NCBI RefSeq assembly: GCF_003352005.1
Contig: NZ_CP024848.1
Location: 1,187,001 to 1,251,000 of the forward strand
DNA length: 64,000 nucleotides
Reading direction: 5' to 3'
DNA from: Oceanobacillus zhaokaii
GTDB lineage: Bacteria; Bacillota; Bacilli; Bacillales; Amphibacillaceae
Shown here: positions 1-8,018 of the stretch, piece after piece
Position numbering within the stretch: the stretch's first letter is position 1
Layout of the letters: each line of letters opens with the position of its first letter
Translations under genes and position numbers: made by a program
The notes under the pieces: model-generated
What the model saw: the letters and a program-made list of their open reading frames with translations, nothing else
Databases searched by the model: none
What the model was told of the DNA's origin: nothing

Positions 1-8
1 ACCTTTAA

Positions 9-185
9 TTGATAAAACCAGCCATTTCCCACCGTGATCGCCGGGATTTAGAAATCGGTGAGATGACACGGGAACTTAAATTGCTAGCATTAGAGCTGAA
101 CATCCCAATCGTACTGCTTTCTCAGCTGTCACGCAGTGTAGATTCAAGACAGGATAAACGACCGCTAGAGCCAGCCCTAGTCTGA
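9..185 (+). pseudogene. Internal fragment of a DnaB-type replicative helicase
   Basis: This open stretch of about 58 codons has no start of its own and follows an in-frame stop. It translates to the DnaB core segment that includes [19 protein letters not shown] and then [17 protein letters not shown]. These match the helicase region just before the RES-G arginine loop. After RP the usual SDLRESG segment is missing and a stop follows within six residues. A complete DnaB is about 450 residues, so this is a scrap truncated at both ends. The wording is closer to a phage or plasmid type DnaB than to a housekeeping one, which is an inference. Confidence 0.7.
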
Positions 186-226
186 CCCTTGAATATTTCA
201 TCGGTTAACTGGTACTGCATCCATTT

Positions 227-1708
227 CTACTCACTACGTTGTTGAGAGCTTAACTTAAGTATAAATTCTTTCATATCGACAATACGTGGGAATGTTGGTC
301 TTGCTGTCGTTCCTGCAATCAATAATGGTACAAGTGTTTCTTGTTTGTGTAATGAACCGTGTGCTGCCCCACTAAGGTGGAATGGTGTGGATTGGGCTTT
401 AAAATCGCAACCTGGTTTAGCGTTAACGACAATGAAACGACCCGAATGGGAGTGTAATGCACTATAAATCCTAGCTAATGCATCTGGATAATTCCCGTAA
501 GATAGCTCTTTTTCATTTTTTACATGAAGATCCAAAAGTTTGATGTTTCCCTCTATACTCCATGTTTGGTTATATTCATCCTTGTAATTACCAGTTGGAG
601 AGAAACGCAATATTCCTTGTCTCATGCCAGATGTAATGTTTATCAGGTCATTATCCTTCCAGGCAATGATATCGATTCGTCGATCATTCTTAAGACTTTC
701 TGCAATAACAGATAGTGGCAGGTTCTTATCCAATATGTAAATATAAGCCATACGCTGGTTTACACATAGGACAAGCTGGTCATTATTGCGTACGCGGCGC
801 TCAAGTTTGGATATGCGATATTTTTTTAGTATTTTACGTAAATCAATAATAAATTTCCGGTAGTTGGCACCGGTTGGAGAATGGCCGTTATCTCCCATCA
901 CCATCCATACATTCCGGTTGAGAGCTTCTTCCCAGCTTGGATACATATTCAACACTTTTTGGATTTCTCGGTCAATTTTTTTAATTCCTTTTAAATCTTT
1001 TGGACCCTTAAAATGAAGGCGGGTGTCCATATCTTGAAATATGCAGAATGTAAATCCTGGAAGTTTGTCCTTACGTATTAGATATCTGAGCTCCCGGGCT
1101 GTAAATTTATAATTTCCAGCAGCTATTTGCGTTGTGAACCCCCAGGGTCGTAATTTAGAAAAGAGACCTAAAGAGAAAATGGATGCGCCGTTGGTTGTCC
1201 ATTCACCGTCCTTGAATCGGGTCATTGTACGGAGTAATCGAGGTACTTGTAACCGATGGGGGGTATATCCGCGGTAGACAAAAGAATTAATAGAAGCGGA
1301 AGGAATTCCCTTCTTGGCCAAATCTTCATAAATTGTAGAGACCTCACTACTTAAATGCTCATTATTCAGTCGGTAAAGCATGTTATGGGCAGTACGACGC
1401 ATTCCTAACCTAAACGTTTCGCGAAAACCAGTCCCGTAGTTAATAATTTCCATTCTGGAATTATCGAACCAAGTTAAGCCTGGAACATGGTGTTCATCAG
1501 CATATGTACCTGTCAAGAGAGTGCTATCAATTGTGACAGACATCGTCGGAAATGAACTGACCATATTGGGAATATAAGTGCCGTTTTCCATTAGAAATTC
1601 TAAGGCAGGGGCTTGTCCGGTTTGGATGGCAATTTCTAACGGTTCGGGCATCAAAGAATCAATGTTTAGCAAAATTACTGGTTTTAGTGTTTGTGGGTCT
1701 CGCTTCAT
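227..1708 (-). CDS. Alkaline-phosphatase-superfamily phosphodiesterase/nucleotide pyrophosphatase (copy 1)
   Basis: The 493-residue protein belongs to the type I phosphodiesterase/nucleotide pyrophosphatase group. Visible landmarks are NIDSLMPEP near the N-terminus (first metal aspartate), SFPTMSVT (likely nucleophile threonine) followed by LLTGTYADEHHVPG, FQDMDTRLHF (metal Asp and His), MGDNGHSPTG (metal Asp and His) and GAAHGSLHKQETLVPLLIAG near the C-terminus. There is no signal peptide, so it is probably cytoplasmic. The natural substrate is unknown. The ATG follows a GTGAGG site about 11 bases upstream. A second copy, about 95% identical over its full length, lies about 14.4 kb downstream on the same strand. 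The DNA similarity continues about 100 bases upstream of the start, so the duplication carried its promoter region. Confidence 0.85.
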   Translation of the reverse strand: MKRDPQTLKPVILLNIDSLMPEPLEIAIQTGQAPALEFLMENGTYIPNMVSSFPTMSVTIDSTLLTGTYADEHHVPGLTWFDNSRMEIINYGTGFRETFRLGMRRTAHNMLYRLNNEHLSSEVSTIYEDLAKKGIPSASINSFVYRGYTPHRLQVPRLLRTMTRFKDGEWTTNGASIFSLGLFSKLRPWGFTTQIAAGNYKFTARELRYLIRKDKLPGFTFCIFQDMDTRLHFKGPKDLKGIKKIDREIQKVLNMYPSWEEALNRNVWMVMGDNGHSPTGANYRKFIIDLRKILKKYRISKLERRVRNNDQLVLCVNQRMAYIYILDKNLPLSVIAESLKNDRRIDIIAWKDNDLINITSGMRQGILRFSPTGNYKDEYNQTWSIEGNIKLLDLHVKNEKELSYGNYPDALARIYSALHSHSGRFIVVNAKPGCDFKAQSTPFHLSGAAHGSLHKQETLVPLLIAGTTARPTFPRIVDMKEFILKLSSQQRSE

Positions 1709-2072
1709 GTTGCTTCATCCTCACTACCATTTACTTTTAGAAAATACACTATTTTATCTTTTGATTTTTAGATTTTAATATACTACCCACTTTTTTCCTG
1801 TAGAAGTGAATTTATCTTATATTATTAATAACTCCCATCTCTTTTGGGCTGGGTAGGGAAGTCATTCAACGGGCTATTCAATTTTCCCCCTTTCACTTTT
1901 TTAGGTTTAGGTTATGTTTCATTAAAAATAAAAGTATTATATAAAAATAAAGGAATATTCAAAATGATAGTAGATAAAATATATGTATAAATTGTCGGAT
2001 TCGGGTCACTGGTATCTTTAATAAATTTATCGCTCGTAATTAATCATAAAAATTACACAGGAGTGGAAAACA
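1709..2072. other. Intergenic region between divergent phosphatase and luxS
   Basis: AT-rich DNA. The first 150 bases are shared with the upstream region of the second phosphatase copy, which lacks about 27 bases present here. No riboswitch or clear palindrome was seen. The luxS ribosome site AGGAG lies just before the ATG. Confidence 0.5.
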
Positions 2073-2546
2073 ATGACAACAAAAATGAATGTAGAGAGCT
2101 TTAACCTTGATCATACGAAAGTAAGTGCACCTTATATCCGTCTAGCTGGATTGACAAAAGGCACTAACGGAGATGTTATAAATAAATATGACCTTCGATT
2201 TAAACAACCAAATAAAGAACATATGGAAATGCCTGCCTTGCATTCCTTAGAGCATTTAATGGCTGAATTAATTCGCAATCACCATAATACCGTTGTAGAT
2301 TTAAGTCCGATGGGTTGTCAAACAGGATTTTATTTAACAGTTCTAAATGAAGATGATGATGATACTGTTTTAGACGCAATAGAAGCAACATTAAAAGATG
2401 TATTAGAAGCTAAGGAAGTCCCAGCATGTAATGAAGTCCAATGTGGTTGGGCTGCTAGTCATAGTTTAGAAGGGGCAAAAGAGCTTGCTAAAGAAATGCT
2501 TGCAAAACGTGATGAATGGAAAGATGTATTTGTAGAGGAGGCATAA
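2073..2546 (+). CDS. luxS: S-ribosylhomocysteine lyase LuxS
   Basis: LuxS cleaves S-ribosylhomocysteine to homocysteine and DPD, the precursor of autoinducer-2, as part of the activated methyl cycle in the cytoplasm. The protein has 157 residues, the normal length. The metal site is HSLEH at residues 57-61 plus Cys124 in [14 protein letters not shown]. The catalytic cysteine is Cys82 in PMGCQTGFY. The ATG is preceded by a good AGGAG site. The gene stands alone and is followed by a convergent terminator shared with the nuclease gene. No SAM riboswitch lies directly in front of it. Confidence 0.97.
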   Translation: MTTKMNVESFNLDHTKVSAPYIRLAGLTKGTNGDVINKYDLRFKQPNKEHMEMPALHSLEHLMAELIRNHHNTVVDLSPMGCQTGFYLTVLNEDDDDTVLDAIEATLKDVLEAKEVPACNEVQCGWAASHSLEGAKELAKEMLAKRDEWKDVFVEEA

Positions 2547-2720
2547 CTGAGTTAGGCAGTTTTCTGAGAAACTAGTTATTCTTCCGAGGTACTAGCGCGC
2601 TGTTAAAGTTCCGTTAAATAGAAAATAAATAGATGCTTTTAAAAGTGGTTAATCCCTAACTCTAAGACGCCAACTCTAAGACGAATGATTTCAAGATTAG
2701 AAAACTTATAAAAAGAAAAA

Positions 2721-2777
2721 AATCCAAACGAATTCAAATTCTAATTAAGAATTTTGAATTATAGTTCGGATTCTTCT
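2721..2777. terminator. Bidirectional terminator between luxS and the nuclease gene
   Basis: A long imperfect hairpin with arms AATCCAAACGAATTCAAA and AATTTTGAATTATAGTTCGGATT sits between two convergent genes. It is flanked by an A-run on the left and TTCTTCTT on the right, so it can serve both strands. Confidence 0.7.
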
Positions 2778-2815
2778 TAGACTAATACACTTTTTCTCCC
2801 AACCTCTTCTTCATT

Positions 2816-3721
2816 TTATTGAAAAATACGCATCAGATTAACCGGATAATCGATCCATGGATTGCGATTGCCCTGGATTTCATAGATAGCGAGATTGCGA
2901 TGCTTCTCATAAATGCCGGGTGGAAAATCTTCATGCCATTGCAGGAGCAGGGATACATCGATTTCCTTTTTATGCGAAGCTTCAATTTCATCAGGATATC
3001 TTAGTAAAAAATAGAGCATGGCTCGGGCAACAGCACCTTTTCCGTATTCTGGTTCAAACTGTTCATTCAATGACTTGCCGCAGGATTCCTTTATACTCTG
3101 GACGGAAATCAGTTCTGGATTGTAGTCGCTGAAATCATGGTATGGGAAGTTGCTCCGCATCGAGTTGCAGGCTGGATCACACGTGAATAAATGGTGAATA
3201 TCCCCGCGCATTGGCTCCCTCTCATTGAACCAGGACTGTGGTACGACATGCTCACAATTATATTTAAAGTTCGATTCAATTTGTGCGAGACGTTGTTCAT
3301 CGTTTTGCACGGAAGCTTGGAATTCTTCTGCTGCTTCCTTTCGTTTCCGTGTAGTATTCGCATCTTCTTTAATGACATTTTCGGGTTGTCTAATTTTTCC
3401 GGAGTAAATGCTTTTTAAGCTGCCATCTGGCTGGAGGTCGACCCAAGGATACACATACTCAGATGGATCGTAACGGATAGGATTTGTATGGCTTGCTTCC
3501 AGCAGCTGACGGATAGAGTCCAGGATATCTGACTGCATAAAATTAATATTTTGGTAGTACTGGGAGATGATCTGTGCGTCCTTTTCTACATCATAATAGG
3601 CGTTTTGATCCAGCTGGATAAGGGCCTTTGCGTTCGCTGTTTCTGAAAGGATTTGTTGAATACGCTCAGGTTCCATTGATACGGGAAGCAGCTTCTCTGA
3701 TTGTTCGGCTGATAAAATCAT
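2816..3721 (-). CDS. Endonuclease I family nuclease (beta-beta-alpha metal)
   Basis: The 301-residue protein belongs to the endonuclease I family, which includes E. coli EndA and the B. subtilis nuclease Bsn/YurI. The metal-dependent core is visible: CEHVVPQSWF around residues 156-165, RGDIHHLF around 172-179, and CNSMRSNFPY around 185-194. The family tail EIQGNRNPWIDYP is present near the C-terminus. It probably cuts DNA or RNA non-specifically. Relatives are usually secreted, but no signal peptide is visible here. The protein may therefore be cytoplasmic, or exported in another way. It is a single gene transcribed towards luxS. Confidence 0.88.
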   Translation of the reverse strand: MILSAEQSEKLLPVSMEPERIQQILSETANAKALIQLDQNAYYDVEKDAQIISQYYQNINFMQSDILDSIRQLLEASHTNPIRYDPSEYVYPWVDLQPDGSLKSIYSGKIRQPENVIKEDANTTRKRKEAAEEFQASVQNDEQRLAQIESNFKYNCEHVVPQSWFNEREPMRGDIHHLFTCDPACNSMRSNFPYHDFSDYNPELISVQSIKESCGKSLNEQFEPEYGKGAVARAMLYFLLRYPDEIEASHKKEIDVSLLLQWHEDFPPGIYEKHRNLAIYEIQGNRNPWIDYPVNLMRIFQ

Positions 3722-4175
3722 CTGTCATCCTCCTTAGATAATGTGTTACACTAGGTTATTTCAAGGTTGCGAGGCGGGATTCCTTCTTGAATTGAAAAGA
3801 TGGGAGGTTAGTCTTGGATTGGGAGCCTTGTGAACGAAAGGTCCTGACATTAATCTTATCTTGAGTCAGTAATTCGGAAATTCACTCTCTAGCAGAAGAA
3901 AGAGTTTCGTTTTGAGATGTATTTTAAAATTGACCGTTAAAATGGCAAATAAAAGTCGTCTGAATTTAGAGGGCTTTTTATATTATAATTACAAAGTAGA
4001 AGCTAATTTTTACTAATATATGGTAAGTTAACTTTGTGAAATATTGTACTTAAAGTAACGGGGCAGGTTAGTTCAATAAAGATAAAAAAAGACCCATTGA
4101 TTTTATAAAATCAAGGGAAAAGTAAGACTTAATTATTAGCCTTTTCAAGAAAAAGTGTTAAATTATTTTAGATGA
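3722..4175. other. Intergenic region with a partial dispersed repeat
   Basis: No gene was recognised. It contains a short copy of a dispersed element, listed separately, and otherwise only AT-rich DNA. Confidence 0.5.
4034..4078 (+). repeat. Partial copy of the CAGTTTAGTTGAA dispersed element
   Basis: It contains GAAATATTGTACTTAAA followed by GGGGCAGGTTAGTTCAA. The same two blocks occur in the copy near 5.3 kb, where they are separated by a small hairpin that is missing here. Confidence 0.5.
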
Positions 4176-4997
4176 CTACGAGTTTACTTCAAAATATTCA
4201 TTTAAGGCTTGTTGTAAAGTTCCTTTTATTTCTGTATTTATCTCAATGTTTATTCCTAAGTAAAGCATTTTTTTTGCAAGTTGAGGTCTTAATCCCGTTA
4301 GGGTAGATTTTGATCCCATCATCTTTACTCCAATTAACACTTTTTGAAAATTAGAAACAGTATATTCGTCCATGTCGGATATTCCGGAAAGGTCAATAAT
4401 TAATGTTTGAATCCCTAACCTTGATATTTCTTTTAATACTTTTTCTTTTAATATATCCATCCGATATGTATCAAGTATACCAATCATCGGCAATACCGCT
4501 ATAGAAGAGCTGACTGGTATGATTGGAACGGTTAAATGTTCAACTAATTTCCTTTGATTTAAAATTAATTCATCTTTATAGTTAGAATAGCTAATAAAAA
4601 AGGTGTTTAAAAATCCATCAATCCCATCATTAATTTTCTGTTCCAGTTCGTAAAATTCTGCAACGGATTTAGAACTACTGTTTAATGGATGATATTCACG
4701 TAAGAGACTCCATAAAGTACGTCTAATTGCATGTATCCATTCTAATTTTAACGCCAAGGTTAATGAATGCTTCGCCCAAGAAATTCCTTCTACTTCTGCA
4801 AAAGCAACGAGTTCATCTCGCTTATTTCCCACAGCAAAGAGGGCGATCGTTTCTGCATTTTTCAAAAGGTCAATATTTCCGGCTTCTAAAATAGTATTAA
4901 TCTTCGTGGCAACATTCCCTGCCTCTGATAAAAGCATCGACTGAAATTCCTCTCTGTTATTCTTAATATAATTGTCAATACCGATTCTGGCTGTCAC
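4176..4997 (-). CDS. RsbR-type stressosome protein (STAS domain)
   Basis: The 273-residue protein has the two-part layout of RsbR co-antagonists. An N-terminal helical globin-like sensor domain (about residues 1-145) is followed by a STAS domain (about 155-270) containing GILDTYRMD and IIDLSGISDMDEYTV. In B. subtilis such proteins build the stressosome with RsbS and RsbT and feed the sigma-B stress pathway. Thr177 matches the first RsbT phosphorylation site of RsbRA. The second site, 34 residues further on, is Glu211 instead of threonine. The gene stands alone, with no rsbS or rsbT beside it, as is usual for RsbR paralogues. The input signal is unknown. Confidence 0.85.
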   Translation of the reverse strand: MTARIGIDNYIKNNREEFQSMLLSEAGNVATKINTILEAGNIDLLKNAETIALFAVGNKRDELVAFAEVEGISWAKHSLTLALKLEWIHAIRRTLWSLLREYHPLNSSSKSVAEFYELEQKINDGIDGFLNTFFISYSNYKDELILNQRKLVEHLTVPIIPVSSSIAVLPMIGILDTYRMDILKEKVLKEISRLGIQTLIIDLSGISDMDEYTVSNFQKVLIGVKMMGSKSTLTGLRPQLAKKMLYLGINIEINTEIKGTLQQALNEYFEVNS

Positions 4998-5473
4998 ATT
5001 AAGTTCCTCCTTTTGTGAATTTTTATCGAATTGTAAACTAAAAAATGTATATAGTTAACATTCTATATTAATATAAAAATTTCCTCTAGCTCCAATTATC
5101 ACAAACACTTAATTTTACTATGAACTTTAGTTGCTTCTCTGTGAGCATAAAAATAAAAAATTACTAAAATAGCCATTCTTCATCAAAGGAATACTTTTTA
5201 CAAACCTGATATTTAGAACCATAACCTCAAACCTTTTACTGATTTATTACCATCCCAAAGACTATCAATTTCTAGGGAGAAAACTTTGAAATATTGTACT
5301 TAAACTATCTGGTGCTTTAACACAATAAGTAGATCGTCTATACGACGGTCTTTTTTAACTAAAGGAGCAGTTTAGTTGAACAAGAAACTTACGATAGAGT
5401 ATTTCCGACTATATAAAGAGGGGGTATTACGTTGGTTCTTCCTGATAAAATCATTGACTCAAAATCGGGAACG
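4998..5473. other. Intergenic region, AT-rich, with one dispersed repeat
   Basis: No gene was recognised. The only structure seen is the repeat copy with a small hairpin, listed separately, just before the transposase remnant. Confidence 0.5.
5287..5385 (+). repeat. CAGTTTAGTTGAA dispersed element, longest copy
   Basis: Blocks in order are GAAATATTGTACTTAAA, a hairpin GATCGTCTATACGACGGTC with a following T-run, and ACTAAAGGAGCAGTTTAGTTGAA-like DNA (read in two parts: ACTAAAGGAGCAG and TTTAGTTGAA). Shorter relatives lie near 4.05, 33.5, 34.05 and 34.8 kb. Confidence 0.55.
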
Positions 5474-5578
5474 CTCGAAGTGAGCCGTTATATTCATCTA
5501 AATCCTGTGGAAGCTGGGTTAGTAGCTAAAGCAGAAGGTTACAGGTGGAGCAGTTACAGATATTATCTTTCATACTAA
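5474..5578 (+). pseudogene. C-terminal remnant of a REP-associated (Y1/IS200-like) transposase
   Basis: The translation contains RYIHLNPVEAGLVAKAEGY and WSSYRYYLSY. This is the typical block near the C-terminus of RayT/Y1_Tnp transposases. The catalytic HUH and tyrosine parts are absent, and a stop follows directly. Open frame continues upstream to about position 5432 without recognisable homology. It lies next to a dispersed repeat, which could be a former substrate or simply another insertion at the same site. Confidence 0.75.
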
Positions 5579-5701
5579 CAGTGGACCACTATTAAATATG
5601 AACATTGTATTAGACTATTATTTGGGGGATGTAATGGAGAAAGTATCAGGAGTTTGTGGAGGGAGGGTTAGTCACTTCTATTTAACAAAAAAAATTAACA
5701 C

Positions 5702-5730
5702 TTGACAGTATTATTATAATACAGTAGGAT
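5702..5730 (+). promoter_or_regulatory. Promoter of the SAM-riboswitch transcript
   Basis: A perfect -35 TTGACA is followed after 17 bases by TAGGAT, which lies about 27 bases before the riboswitch P1 helix. The nearer TATAAT is only 7 bases from the -35 and is badly spaced. Confidence 0.6.
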
Positions 5731-5756
5731 GATAATAATCTTAAAAAATTGAATAT

Positions 5757-5874
5757 TTCCTTATTAAGAGCAGGGGAGGAATCTGGTCCGTCGATCCTGC
5801 AGCAACCATCACTCAGATTGTATTTCAGTGATAAGGTGCTAAGTCCAGCAAGCATTTTAGCTTGGAAGATAAGG
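5757..5874 (+). promoter_or_regulatory. SAM-I riboswitch (S-box)
   Basis: The order of conserved blocks matches the S-box. A P1 strand CCTTAT is followed by AAGAG, then GGGGAGG with a CTGG strand, GCAGCAACC, an AAGGTGCTAAGTCCAGCA core, CTTGGAAGATAAGG as the returning P1 strand, and then a terminator. Binding of S-adenosylmethionine normally favours termination, so genes for methionine or sulfur supply are switched off when SAM is abundant. The next intact gene is 0.4 kb away and encodes a metabolite symporter, so the natural target is uncertain. Confidence 0.85.
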
Positions 5875-5896
5875 GAGGGTGTAGACTCTGTTTATA

Positions 5897-5927
5897 AAAC
5901 CTCTTCCTTAGTGGAAGGGGTTTTTTT
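5897..5927 (+). terminator. Terminator of the SAM riboswitch expression platform
   Basis: Hairpin CCTCTTCC-TTAGT-GGAAGGGG followed by seven T residues, placed directly after the S-box. Confidence 0.85.
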
Positions 5928-6083
5928 GGAATATTAGGACTTGGCAATAGCCGGAACGTCTAAAGTCATTGTCCAATCATTTATATCCATAGTCATCTTC
6001 GTAGTAAAAACCATACATCTGCACGCCTTTTATCCGAGTTATATGATAGGGAAAATATGAATAATAAGTAGGAGGTATCAGAG

Positions 6084-6113
6084 ATGCATAAACTTAAATG
6101 CAAAAAAATGTAA
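6084..6113 (+). other. Nine-codon open frame with a strong ribosome site
   Basis: A TAGGAGG site is followed after 7 bases by ATG and the frame MHKLKCKKM, then TAA. It lies between the SAM riboswitch and the symporter gene. It could be the surviving front end of the lost riboswitch-controlled gene, or a leader peptide. Nothing identifies a function. Confidence 0.3.
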
Positions 6114-6287
6114 ATTAGTACCCTATCCATTTAAAAACTTATTTATTTTAAACACAAGGCTACAATAGAGGACCTATCTGTAGCAAAAAAACCAGAACAT
6201 TTAGGAACCTCAAGGTATTTTACCATGAAGTATCGAGTATGAAAGAGCGTGTTGCAAAGCTCAATTATTTTCGAAAGAGGGATGAAA

Positions 6288-7601
6288 ATGGAACAAGCTG
6301 AACTGGCATCATTAACCACCACCACTCCTGATCAGAAAACAATTAGAAAAGTAGTGATATCTGGTGCGATTGGCAACTTTATCGAATGGTATGATTTAGC
6401 AATCTATTCTTATGCAGCAATTGGTATAGCAATGGTGTTATTCTCGGAGGCTGGGGATCTCGCTATTATTTATTCGTTGCTTGCCTTTGGATTCACATAT
6501 CTCTTGCGTCCAATAAGCGGTGTAATTATGGGAGCTATTGGCGACAGGATCGGTCGTAAGAAACTCCTTGTATTAACAATCGCCATGATGGCAACTGGGA
6601 CGCTTTGTATTGGACTAATCCCCTCATATGCCGCCATTGGAATCGGCGCTCCAATTATTTTGATGGCGTGCCGGGCTGTACAAGGGATATCTGCTGGCGG
6701 AGAATTTGTCGGCGCCGCGGCCTATGTTTATGAGTATTCTAATAGAAACAATAAAGTCTTTTTAATGGGTTTGATTCAATTAGGCACTTGCTTATGCTAT
6801 CCAGCTGCGGCGTTTGCTGCCTACGGGTTGGGAGTATGGTTAGGTGATGAGGCGTTTAATCAATGGGGATGGCGACTATTATTTATTTCAGCTGCACCAC
6901 TCGGGCTTATTGCGCTCTTTATCCGCAATGGATTAGACGAATCACCCGTATTCAAAAAAATACAGGAAAAGGGAGAAATCTCAGCTTCACCTTTTAAGGA
7001 TAGTTTGAAATATGACCCTAAACGCTTAATTCTTACAACAATATATGTCTTAGGGTACAATGCTGCGGGCGTGATGGTGCTTTTATATATGCCAATATAC
7101 CTTGTGAATGTAAGTGGATTCGCCTCGACACAAGCGAGTCTCACGATGGGAGTTACGGGGCTCATATTTGGAGTGTCTGTACCTATCTTCGCCTGGATTA
7201 TTGGTCGAAACCCTGATTACATACCAGCGTTTCGCATTGCAAGCTGTGCTGTTTTCGCTGCATTCGTTGTTTTTGCCTATTGGTTGTTTACTGTCCCTGG
7301 AGGTATGATTTTTGGTATCGTATTACTCGGTTTGATCGTAGGGTTCCATTACGCAATAGCTCCATTTACCGTAGTCGATGTTTTTCCCGCGGCACTTCGC
7401 TTTACTTCGGGGGCTATTGCTTACAACGTTCCTGTCGCTATAGGAGGTGCCCTGTACCCAGTGTTGTTCTCTTCATTATCCAACATCGGGGCCCTTACTC
7501 CACCTATCTTTGTAGCGCTTGTCAACGTAGTTGCCTGCATATGCGCGATTGGGATAGCGCGTATAACCAAGGCGGACGATTTGAAAACGAATCCTGCTTG
7601 A
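6288..7601 (+). CDS. MFS metabolite:H+ symporter (MHS family)
   Basis: This is a 12-segment permease of about 437 residues in the metabolite:H+ symporter family. GNFIEWYDLAIYSYAA at the start of segment 1 and the loop GDRIGRKKLL are typical of the group, whose known members take up organic acids, osmolytes or betaine-like compounds. The ATG at the call start has AGAGGG 7 bases upstream. An in-frame ATG two codons earlier and a GTG at 6249 have poorer sites. It lies downstream of a SAM-I riboswitch and upstream of a flavin monooxygenase, which suggests uptake of a sulfur- or carbon-source compound. The substrate cannot be read from the sequence. Confidence 0.85.
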   Translation: MEQAELASLTTTTPDQKTIRKVVISGAIGNFIEWYDLAIYSYAAIGIAMVLFSEAGDLAIIYSLLAFGFTYLLRPISGVIMGAIGDRIGRKKLLVLTIAMMATGTLCIGLIPSYAAIGIGAPIILMACRAVQGISAGGEFVGAAAYVYEYSNRNNKVFLMGLIQLGTCLCYPAAAFAAYGLGVWLGDEAFNQWGWRLLFISAAPLGLIALFIRNGLDESPVFKKIQEKGEISASPFKDSLKYDPKRLILTTIYVLGYNAAGVMVLLYMPIYLVNVSGFASTQASLTMGVTGLIFGVSVPIFAWIIGRNPDYIPAFRIASCAVFAAFVVFAYWLFTVPGGMIFGIVLLGLIVGFHYAIAPFTVVDVFPAALRFTSGAIAYNVPVAIGGALYPVLFSSLSNIGALTPPIFVALVNVVACICAIGIARITKADDLKTNPA

Positions 7602-8018
7602 CGACGAATGTGCCGATCACTTCATGTAATTCATGATAGAAAACGTTAGATTTTTGGATTTATTTAAGGAATCATCACATTGTAGTCTCTATCAGATTCA
7701 ATACAAAGTAATCCTTTATCCTTCTAGCTTTGCATCGTTATTAACTCATGTAACTCTAGTAATATCACATTTGATTGAATCTAAAATTGAAAGGGGGCTT
7801 ATCGTTCAATATTGTGGAAATTCGTCTTTAAAGATGCAGAATTTTACTAAGTATTGGTAGCAATGACTTAAAGGAGAATGCACATATGAGATAGAATGAC
7901 GTAACAATACAAATATATCTTCAAATTCTAAGCTAGGGTATAGAGTAATTAATGACTATTTTATTATGAGCAGTACTTTGTATGGATGATATATTATTTC
8001 GAAGGAGATGAGTAAGTT
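7602..8018. other. Intergenic region, nothing recognised
   Basis: No conserved gene, clear hairpin or operator was seen between the symporter and the monooxygenase. The gap is too long for simple translational coupling. A GAAGGAG site lies directly before the monooxygenase ATG. Confidence 0.5.

Noticed and set aside
5702..5720. TTGACA with TATAAT only 7 bases apart
   Set aside because: The spacing is far too short for sigma-A; the pair with TAGGAT at 17 bases was preferred.
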